Below, one piece after another: positions 51,080 through 60,299 of a stretch of 64,000 nt of DNA. Both the position numbers and the translations under genes were made by a program. The notes beneath the pieces are model-generated. The model worked only from the letters and a program-made list of their open reading frames with translations. It was not told the DNA's origin and made no database searches. Source of the DNA: Rhinolophus ferrumequinum (taxonomy: Eukaryota > Chordata > Mammalia > Chiroptera > Rhinolophidae); contig NC_046305.1 of NCBI RefSeq assembly GCF_004115265.2, positions 28,584,687 through 28,648,686 on the forward strand, written 5' to 3'. Each line of letters opens with the position of its first letter. Within the stretch, counting starts at the first letter, position 1.

Positions 51080-51140
51080 TGTTGGTGGTGGTGTTGGTGA
51101 GGCTTTTTTACAGGTGAATTAAAAAAAATCTGGAAAATGT
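50841..51140 (+). terminator. IGSF9: IGSF9 3'UTR and polyadenylation signal
   Basis: About 300 bp of 3'UTR with a (TG)n microsatellite at 51036-51078 and ATTAAA at 51118-51123, followed by a T/G-rich element (GTTTTCTGTGTCTGGC). Confidence 0.7.
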
Positions 51141-51229
51141 TTTCTGTGTCTGGCTTTAAATTTAAGAGGGCGGTGGGAAAATCCCAGACACTTAAAAAGG
51201 AGGGAACTCTTCCTGAAGGAATGGAGGTG

Positions 51230-51460
51230 CATTCAACATCTATTCAAATAGCATTTATTGAGTGCCTACTGAAGTCACCTACTAAAGACCAGCCTTTAAA
51301 CTAGATGCTGAGAAAATACAAAGCTCACTAAGTCATGCCTTTGCCCTTGGGGAGTTCTTTCTAGTCAGTGAGGCAGACAATTGAAACAGTTATAGTATAT
51401 GCGATAACGTCTGTGATAAAGTGATGTGTTGGTTATGGTAGCACAAAGGAAGGAGTCAAC
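51230..51460. repeat. Ancient interspersed repeat (L2/MIR-like)
   Basis: ATAGCATTTATTGAGTGCCT, GCCCTTGGGGAGTTCTTTCT and GATAAAGTGATGTGTTGGTT have the wording of a widespread old mammalian repeat. The family was not fixed. Confidence 0.5.
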
Positions 51461-51592
51461 ACAGTGAATGCTTACAGCATGTGCTGGGACAAATGTTTCA
51501 TGTGGGGGATCAGAGTCCTGACAGTGGGGACAATGATAACTAACAGCTGAGCACTCCAATGTGCCAGTACTGCTCTAAGATCCTTACATGTG

Positions 51593-53408
51593 TGTCATGC
51601 AGGGTGGCATGCAGGCTCTCTGGTTCTGTTCCCCACATAAGAACGCAGGACATGGTGAGGCCAAAAAGGAACACCCACGGAGCCATAGATATCAGAGTCA
51701 TACCACTATATTCTCGCTGGTGGCTGGGTTGGAGACACAGAAAGCAGGAGCCACAGGATCCACAACCTTCCGTCCACTTCTCTCTGCCAATCAACCTCAC
51801 TTCGTAGCTGCAATCCGCCATGCTAACTGCAATCCGCTCTTGCTAGCTCAGCCATCATCTTCTTGCTAGCCCCCATTTTGCTGCTAGCGTAGCCACAGCA
51901 GTTATATTAGTGGCCAATAGCTCACTGGTTACAGCTGCCAGCCAACTAGCCACAGCTGATGGCCATACAATCACAGTTGATGGCCATTTACTACCTGAGC
52001 CAGCACCTTTCCATGTGAGGCTGAGAGCCTGGAAACTGCCCTCCTGGCTCTTTCCCTACACTCCACCCCTATAAGGTCTCACCTCACAATCTATGCGACA
52101 AGCATCTTCTGTGAGGGGCCCTGTGCAAGGAGCCTGGAGGTGACTGCAATAACCTGGACACAGCCAGGGTTTCTGAGGGCACCACCAGTCCTTCTGAGCA
52201 CAGCCAGACTTCCTGGGCTTCTTAGGGTACCACCAGTCTCCCCGAGTACAGCCAAGGCCCTTAGGGCACTGCCATTCTCTCTGGGCACAGCCAGACTTCC
52301 TGGACTCAGCTAGGGCTCTCAGGGCACTGCCACTCTCTCTGGGCTCAGCCAGACTTCCTGGACTCAGCCAAGGATCTCAGGGTCCTGCCACTCTCTCTGG
52401 GCATAGCCAGACCCCCCTGGACAAAGCCAGGGCCTCTCAGGGCATTGCCACTCTCTCTGGGCCTCTCAGGGTATTGTGCTGGAACTACTGCGACTCACAG
52501 TCAAGGTGCTTATTCTCAACGGTGGCTGGTCAAGACACAGGAATCAAACATCCACCGGTTCCACTACATGGTAGTACGTTCCCAAGCAAACAGTCAAGCG
52601 GTCCATCAAATAAGGGATGGAAGGCAATTCCCCATAGTCCACAGTCATTTGCCAGGGCTGTGCATTAGCCTCACAACGTGTGCCCTCTCCACAGGGCGAG
52701 GGCTCCAAGTCCTCCCCAACCTGACCTGGTGGTGAGGGCCTCAGCAAGCACTTCCCAGCCCACAGGGCCGCAACGACCTTCGCTTTCTCCAGCCTATGCT
52801 GGTTGGGGAACCATCTATGCCTTCCCACCCCTCTATGGGGGTCCAGCTCTCTGGCAGCTGCTCCTCCTGGTCTTCCTGAGACTGAGTGTTCATATGCACA
52901 AACTGTTCCACCGCCCTTCGGAGAGCTTTGGCCAGCACCGTGCCCTGCTCCCTGCACCATGTGTCATGCTGGGTGGCATGTGGGCTCTCTGGTTCCGCTC
53001 CCCACATAAGAATGCTGGACATGGTGAGGCCAAAAAGGAACATCCACGGAGCCATAGACATGGGAGTCATACCACGATATTCTCGCCGGCGGCTGGGTTG
53101 GAGACACAGGAAGCAGGAGCCACATGAACTGCAACCTGCTGTCCGCTTTTCTCTGCCAACCAACTTCACTTGGTAACTGCAATCCGCTCTTGCTAGCTCG
53201 GCCACCATCTTCTTGCTAGCCCCCATTTTGCTGCTAGTGTAGCCACAGCAGTTATATTAATGGCCAATAGCTCACTGGTTACAGCTGATGGCCAGCTAGC
53301 CACAGCTGATGGCCATACAATCACAGTTGATGGTCATTTACTACCTGAGTCAGCACCTTTCCACGAGGGCCAGAGCCTAGAAACTGCACTCCTGGTTCTG
53401 TCCTCACA
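51593..53408 (-). mobile_element. Short class III (ERVL-like) LTR derivative
   Basis: An 1816-bp element with LTRs at 51593-52060 and 52962-53408 and a 5-bp target duplication ATGTG (51588-51592 and 53409-53413). On the minus strand it runs 5' LTR, primer-binding-like site, a piece resembling the start of gag, a piece of RT, a minisatellite, then the same 3' leader, polypurine tract and LTR as the larger neighbour. It is a fossil that keeps only fragments of the genes and must have moved with proteins made elsewhere, or arose by loss of its interior. Confidence 0.85.
52137..52480. repeat. About 58-60-bp minisatellite inside the LTR derivative
   Basis: About five to six imperfect units with the phrase CACTCTCTCTGGGC, then CAGCCAGACTTCCTGGACTC and AGCCAGGGCTCTCAGGG. 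The larger related element has no matching repeat at this place. Confidence 0.88.
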
Positions 53409-53573
53409 ATGTGTCAGTTAATTCTCTACAACCGAGGTAGGTAGTACTATCAGGCTAGGGAACTGAGGTGGGCAGTGCTTTAGTAATTTGCAAAGTCACG
53501 GTGAGTGAGGTGTAGAGCAGGTGAGAGTCAGTCAAAGCACCCCAAGCAGAGGAACAGCCTATGGGAAGGCACA

Positions 53574-53912
53574 TGTGGGGGCAGAGCCCCAAAGAGCAGT
53601 TTCCAGGCTCTCGGCCTCACATAGAAAGGTGCTAGCTCGGGTAGTAGATGGCTGTCAGCTGTGGCCCTTGAGCCATTGGCCACTAATATAACTGCCGCGG
53701 CTGCGTTAGGGAGTGAAGTCGAGGAGCGAGTCGGTCGGTTGGCAGAAAGCGGACAGCAGGTCGCACGTCGTGTGAATCCAGCCTCCAGTGAGACTATAGC
53801 GGTATGACTCCCCTACCTATGACTCCGTGGATGTTCCTTTTTGGCGTAGCCATATACTGCGTTCTTATGTGGGGAGAGGGACCAGAAGCCCTGCAGGCCG
53901 CCCCACATGACA
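53574..53912 (+). repeat. 5' LTR of the class III element
   Basis: 339 bp, aligned with 59042-59373. Its outer end faces the 5' LTR of the minus-strand derivative across 165 bp. Confidence 0.9.
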
Positions 53913-54166
53913 AATGGCGCAGCGAGCAGGGTATGGCGCCAGCCAAAGCTCTCCGAGAGATGGTGGAGCAGTTTGTGCATGTGAAAACGCAGTCTCGGGA
54001 AGCCCATGAGTAGCCGCACCAGAGATGGGGAGCGCAGTCTACCTGGGAGAGACTTGACCTCTCGGTGAATTGGTGGTCCTCTCGAGCCTCCGGATGGCAT
54101 GCTGCCCTGTTGGCCATAGCCAGCATCACCTGCTTTTTGGTGGGCAGGTGCTGTAGGTTCTGAGGG

Positions 54167-55414
54167 TTGCGGACATCTTACACCGAGGCCTCCACCCACT
54201 CAGACACCGGGCACAGTGAGCAAGATTCCAGCCAGGTAGGAATGGAGTCTGACTGTGGGCAGGAGGACATGTGGCCCCCACACAGTGTGTGGTGCCCAGT
54301 GGCCACTGTTCTCAGGAATTGGACCCCCAACGAGGGGTGGGAGGACATGGATGACTCTCCAGCTAGTGTGGAGAGGGCCCTGCTGGCTCTGGCTGAGCGG
54401 TTGCCAGAGGAGGAGAAGGCTACAGCCAGTCGCGTGGGCTGGATGTTCATCACAGCCTTGAGTCTCAACACAGAAAGTGCGCTTAATGAAATGGCCCAGG
54501 TGCCAGACCAGGTGTCCTGGTTGGAAGCGCTGGAAGCTCGGGTCCGCCTGTTGGAAGAGGGGCCCCACAGTGGTGACTCTGAGGCAGAGGCGGAGGAAGC
54601 CAGTGAAGACAGTGTAGCTCCCAACCCCCAAGCCTGGCCAATCTTGAAGCAAAGGGTACAACGTGAGCAACCTCTGGGCCCCGGGGGCGTTGCTGCTGGC
54701 AACCTAGCTGTGACTGAGTTCACAACCTACATCCCATACACTCCCACTGAACTGCGGGAGCTGGGGAGGCGGTACAGACAGATCCCTGGAGAGCCAGTCT
54801 CGGCTTGGCTATTATGTTTATGGAATGAGGGAGCAGACTACATTCTCTGCTCCCCAGGCAAGATGGAAAAGCTAGCCTTCGTGACAGTGCATCTGTCCCT
54901 GCGACAAAGGTTACAGAACTGCCATAGGTTGGCCCACGACCAGGGCAACCATTCTGTAATGGAGTGGCTCACTGCTGCAGTACGCACAGTATGGGGACAG
55001 GCTGGTGAGCTGCCAGACACTGTGAGTCAATGGCAGTCATATACGGAACTTACGCAAATCATCTGTGAAATGGGTATGAGACATGCTATTTTGAACCTTA
55101 ACATGCAGGGGCCGGATGACGAGCTTTTTACAGCCAGCCTGAGAGATCTGGTTTTGGATACTGCACCTGCGAGTGCTTTTGGATCCTTGGTTGCCATTCT
55201 TACGCCCTATGTGGGGCGACAGATCCATGAAGTTACAACTGCCATGGCCACCCTAGGGGATGTTGAAAGCCAGAGGCGAAGGAAGTTAAGACAGGAGGTC
55301 CGCGCAGTTGAGACCTGGAAGCACAAACCAAAGGTAAAGGGCCGAGGTCGCGGGCCTCAGAGAGTAACACGCGCACAGATGTGGTGTGATCTCGTGGCAG
55401 CAGGGGTCGATTGA
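54167..55414 (+). pseudogene. Class III gag-like fossil ORF
   Basis: A 415-codon frame with an acidic middle, then PYTPTELRELGRRYRQIPGE and AWLLCLWNEGADYILCSPGK, phrases typical of ERVL/HERV-S-type gag, and a basic KVKGRGRGPQ end. It would encode the capsid precursor. It is part of a broken element. Confidence 0.75.
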
Positions 55415-55599
55415 AAGAAAATAGACCGACAATCCAATGCACTCCTTCTGGAACTTTGGAAACAGTTGCATCCGGAACAGCAATTCCAGAGAAGCCTAAA
55501 GGAGAAGTCTGGGAAAGCATGACCCGTGTCCCTCCAGGACTTCATGCACCCACTTGAGGCCGACTCCTTTCAGCTTGATTAGGGGTGGGGCCAAGGTAC

Positions 55600-58500
55600 C
55601 CTGTCAGAGGGGACGAGCAGGGACCGGAAGCCCCACGTGGAACTGTCCATACATTGGTCCCCTTCTAATGTGCAGAGGGTTTTGGCCCTAGTTGACACTG
55701 GCACAGACTGCAGTCTTGTTTATGGGAACCCAGAACTGTTCCCCGGACCAGCAATCTGCATTGATGGCTACGGGGGAAAGACTGTGACTGTAAAAGCTGT
55801 TTCCTTACCACTGGGTATAGGAAGGCTTCCCCCTTGTACCTACAAGGTTTATGTCTCCCCCTTTCCGGAGTATATTCTAGGGGTGGACGTGCTACATGGC
55901 CTCAGCTTACAGACGTCGGTAGGAAAGTTCTGTCTCTGGATCCGGGTGGTGAAAGCGGTGACACGCGGGCATGCTCACCACCCTCCTCAAGTGTTGACAC
56001 AGCCCTGGCGTGTGGTTACAGTGCGACAGTACCGCCTGCCAGGAGGGCAGGAGGAGATTGGTTGTACAATATTGGAATTGGAGAAGGCACATATTGTGAG
56101 GCCAACACACAGTCCCTTTAACTCCACAGTATGGCCTGTCAAGAAGCCAGATGGGACCTGGCGAATGACTGTGGACTATAGGGAGTTAAATAAGGTGATG
56201 CCACCTTTGCACGCTGCAGTACCTTCAATACACGATTTGATGGATCGTCTGACTGTCCACCTGGGAACATATCACTATGTAGTGGACTTGGCCAATGCTT
56301 TTTTCTCCATTGACATTGCACCCGAGTGTCAAGAGCAGTTTGCTTTTACTTGGGATGGGCGGCAGTGGACTTTTCAAGTCCTTCCGCAAGGATACTTGCA
56401 CAGCCCCACTATCTGCCACAGACTCGTGAGGCCCGGGATTTGGCACTCTGTGGCCTTGTTTCATTTTGTTGATGATATTCTATTAACATCAGATTCTCTT
56501 TCTGATTTAGAGCAAGCAGCTCCCTCTCTTCTCGCCACCTGAAGTCACGTGGCTGGGCGGTGAATGAGGAAAAGGTCCAAGGCCCTGGCTTATCCGTCAA
56601 GTTTTTGGGTGTTGTGTGGTCGGGTAAGACAAAGGTTATACCTGAGGCAATCATTGATAAGATACAAGCCTTTCCCCGGCCGACCAAGGTCTCCCAACTG
56701 CAGACATATTTGGGTCTGCTAGGATATTGGCGGACGTTTGTACCCCATTTGGCACAAATGGCAAGGCCCTTGTACAATATGATAAAAAAGGGGGCCTCAT
56801 GGGATTGGACAGAGGCTATAGAGCAAGACTTCGTTGCTACTAAACGGGCAGTGCAGCAGGCACAGGCTCTGCAAGTAGTGGACCCCGGCTGCCCATTTGA
56901 ACTTGATGTTCACATAACCCAAGAGGGGTACGGATAGGGCCTCTGGCAACGGCAGGAGCATCTCTGGTTGCCAGTGGGATTTTTGTCCCAGTTATGGAAA
57001 AGAGCGGAGGTCCGCTACTCTTTAATAGAGAAAGAGCTGGCTGCTATGTATGCAGCCCTAGTGGCCACAGAAGCCATCACAGGAACTGCACGGGTGTTGG
57101 TTTGAATAACCTATCCTGTCCAGGGGTGGGTCCGTACGTGGACCCAGGGACCCAAAACTGGGGTGGCACAGACCACCACCCTCGCCAAGTGGGGTGCCTA
57201 CTTGGAGCAACGTAGCACCCTTAGTTCAAGCCCTTTGAGCACAGAGCTACAACAGGTCTTGGGGCCTGTGGAGCTTGTAGCCCAGGCTGAGCCAAGCGCT
57301 CTGCCTAGAGGGGAGGATTTGGAGCCCTCGCCCTACAAAGAAGGACAGTCCCCAGTGCCTGAAGATGCCTGGTTTACTGATGGTTCTAGCCGAGGGGCTG
57401 CAGCCGTTTGGACGGCTATTGGTGTGCAGCCCAAAACAGACACCATTTGGTTTGATACTGGGACGGGCCAGAGTAGCCAGTGGGCTGAATTACAGGCTGT
57501 GTGGATGGTAATCAGCCACGAGCCCAGGCCCCTAGTTATTTGTACTGACAGCTGGGCAGTGTTCCGGGGCCTAACGTTGTGGCTCCCTACATGGAAACAC
57601 CAAAACTGGTTGGTAGGATACCGTCCCCTATGGGGTCAAGCCATGTGGCAGGACCTCTGGGACATACGGCAGAGAAAGGAGGTGACCCTAATGCATGTCA
57701 CAGGTCACTCCCCCTACTGTCCCCAGGTAATGATGAAGCAGATGCCCTAGCACGGGTCCGATGGTTAGAACGGTCTCCTGCCACTGATGTGGCCCATTGG
57801 CTGCATAGGAAATTGCAGCACGCCGGAAGCCGAACCATGTGGCAGGTGAGCAGGCGCTGGGATCTGCCTTTGAAATGGCAGAAGATAGCAGATGCCTGCT
57901 ACGACTGTGCCCAGGACAGCCCCCAAAGGCGGAGGCTCCCCTGGGAGACACAGCAGAGTACGCGAGGGTGGGTGCCCCTCACTCACTGGCAAGTGGATTA
58001 CATTGGACCCCTGCCTAAGGCCCGCAATGCGATATATGTGTTTACAGCAGTGGACACTGCTACAGGGTTGATGTTTGCTTGGCCGTGTCTGGCTGCGGAT
58101 CAGCGGCATACAGTGGTTGCTCTTACACAGCTGTGCACCCTTTATGGTCGCCCCCAAGTCATTGAAAGTGACAGGGGTACCCATTTTACGGGGCAAGAAG
58201 TGCAGAGCTGGGCTGCCAGGATGGACGTGCAATGGTTGTTTCATGCTCCGTATAACCCACCCACAAGCAGCTGGCATGATTGAATGCTATGATGGCCTTT
58301 TGAAGCAAGGTCTCCGGGTGTCAAAACACCCTCCCACGATGCGTGACTGGGCCTTGCGTCTATGGGACGTCCTGAAAGTCCTGAACGAGAGACCACGGAA
58401 GGGAGGTCCAGTAGAAGCTCTGCTACATCGAACGGCTGCTCCCATTCAATTACAAGTTACCACCAGTGAGACTCTGTTAAAGCCAGGCTACGGCAGAAAT

Positions 58501-58960
58501 GGAAACATTTTGCTGCCAGCACCCACATGCTTGAAAGCAAGGGAACGACAGCAATGGACTTGGCCCTGGCAGGTCAAAAGCCCCCACTGTCGATGGTTGG
58601 GCCTGATAGCCCCATGGGGGGCCAGTTTGACCTGTGATTTGCAAGTGACACCAGGGGTGGTGGCTGAGTGGCCACCGCAAGTGGCTGTAGTGTATGGAAG
58701 TCCCGATACCGGGATGATTTTGCAGGGAACCTATGTGCTCTCACTATGGCCTATTATGGGGTCCCCTGTTCTGTTACATGTTGAAACTATGCAAGGGACC
58801 CCAAGCACTGCCATAAAGGTCTGGTACCACAAACCGGGAAAGGTGCCAGTAGCAGTGAACTTCCTTTCCCAGGACAAAAAGCTAGCGTGTATCCTCCCAG
58901 ATGGAAGGGATTTGCCATTATTGGTTCCTAAGACTACTGTTTCTTTTCGTCCGTAGGTGC
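55600..58960 (+). pseudogene. Class III pro-pol fossil region
   Basis: Recognisable parts in order: retropepsin (LALVDTGTDCSLVYG), reverse transcriptase (VDYRELN, LPQG and FVDDILL boxes), RNase H (AWFTDGSS start), integrase (zinc-binding region, then HWQVDYIGPLP and ESDRGTHFTG) and a C-terminal region I could not assign. The coding frame is interrupted several times. Confidence 0.85.
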
Positions 58961-59041
58961 CGATAGGCTAATATGGCACAGGGACCCTCGCAGAAGCCGC
59001 TTGTTGCGTACATTGTGAGGCGAGACCCCGTAGGGGTGAAT

Positions 59042-59373
59042 TGTGGGGGCAGAGCCCCAGAGAGCCGTTTCCAGGCTCTCGGCTTCACGTGGAAATGTGC
59101 TGGCTCCGGTAGTAGATGGCCGTCAGCTTTGGCCATTGAGCCATTGAGCCATTGGCCACTAATATAACTGCCACGGCTGCGTTAGGGAGTGAAGTCGAGG
59201 AGAGAGTCGGTCAGTTGGCAGAAAGCGGACAGCAGGTCGCACGTCGTGTGAATCCAGCCTTCAGTGAGACTATAGTGGTATGACTCCCCTACCTATGGCT
59301 CCGTGGGTATTCCTTTTTGGCGTACTTATGTGGGGAGCAGGACCAGAGGCCCCGCAGGCCGCCCCGCATGACA
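59042..59373 (+). repeat. 3' LTR of the class III element
   Basis: 332 bp, partner of 53574-53912, followed by GCACA. Confidence 0.9.
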
Positions 59374-59378
59374 GCACA

Positions 59379-60130
59379 GGAGTGCAAACGTTGGCCTAGG
59401 GAATGACTTGAAGGCACTGAAATGTAGGACTGGGTAAGATTGGGGAAAAAAATGGAAAGGGGGGAGGACACTGGTTGTTGATAAAAACTAGGTGAAATGC
59501 TTCCACCGTACATGAAGAACTCCACTGGTGCATGTAAGCAGGGACTCCAGCCCACGGGGACTGCTCAGCTGAAACTTGAAAAGTGGGGAGCACTCCTTCA
59601 ATTCTCAGATTATGCTCTCTTCCACCCTCAGAGACAAGAATTGTCAGCTTCCTCAACTGGGGCCGCCTCTTCTGAGCCCTCCAGGATTAAGGAGAGATGC
59701 CAAATCATGGAGGAGGAGATGAAGGGGAGAGCAGTCAGGTCTGAACCCTGGGTCCCCGCACTGATCACACCCCTGAGGCACCAGACAATTAGTAATGACC
59801 TCAGTAAGTTTTCCTGCCTAGGCTTGAAGTAGGTGCGGGTGCTGTCCCTGCCTGTAAGCCCAGTCCTGTCACACCCTAGTCAGTTGGCGAGGAGTGTTTT
59901 CCTGTGCCTCCGTTTATCTAACCACCCTTTTAAACCAAGAGGCTTCTTCCTACACAAACACGCCCACAATCTTGATCTAACCTGAGCAGAAAATTTCCCA
60001 CTGGAGCACAGATCTCTGGGCTCTAGGGTGGAGTAGAAATTGTTCTAGTTCGAGACCACTGCCACTATCCAGGGAGGCCCGGACTCCCCAGATCCTTTAA
60101 CCCAGGATCTCGTCCAACTGCCCCTCTCTT
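59379..60130. other. Intergenic, no gene seen
   Basis: Unique-looking sequence between the LTR element and the next CpG-rich block. Nothing recognised. Confidence 0.5.
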
Positions 60131-60149
60131 CTAAGCATGGTCCTTGGCT

Positions 60150-60299
60150 TGCGCTACGGCTCCTTTAAACCCTTCCGGCTCTCGCCCCGCCCCTGGCCCG
60201 CCTGGTCCCAGGCAGGAGCCGCTGAAAATCCCCGCGCGGGGCCGGAGCGCACCACTCGCCCTGCAACCCCGCCTCGAGTACTGCGCTCTCTGCCCCACG
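60150..60299 (+). promoter_or_regulatory. TAGLN2: CpG-rich promoter and possible first exon, presumably TAGLN2
   Basis: GC boxes (CCCCGCCCC at 60186) and dense CpG lead to CTCTGCCCCACG|GTGAGC, a good donor at 60299/60300. In human, TAGLN2 lies just downstream of IGSF9 in the same orientation and starts with a noncoding exon, so this is the expected place. No TAGLN2 coding sequence (MANRGPAYG) lies in the window, so the assignment rests on synteny only. Confidence 0.4.

Larger units (their letters stand above)
53574..59373 (+). mobile_element. Near-full-length class III (ERVL-like) endogenous retroelement, broken
   Basis: A 5.8-kb element with LTRs at 53574-53912 and 59042-59373, both beginning TGTGGGGGCAGAGCCCC and ending CATGACA, and a 5-bp target duplication GCACA (53569-53573, 59374-59378). 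A primer-binding-like site TGGCGCAGCGAGCAGGG starts at 53915, and a TAGGGGTGAAT tract precedes the 3' LTR. Parts in order: gag (about 54.2-55.4 kb), protease and RT (about 55.6-56.9 kb), RNase H (about 57.3-57.7 kb), integrase (about 57.8-58.5 kb) and an unassigned C-terminal stretch (to about 58.96 kb). No env is seen. Gag has a Gly/Arg-rich end and no CCHC knuckle. The copy is broken at a handful of places (about four to six). LTR divergence of several per cent suggests middling age. Confidence 0.88.

Noticed and set aside
54178-54723. 181-codon frame antisense to the gag-like region
   Set aside because: A shadow of the plus-strand gag frame with no independent similarity.
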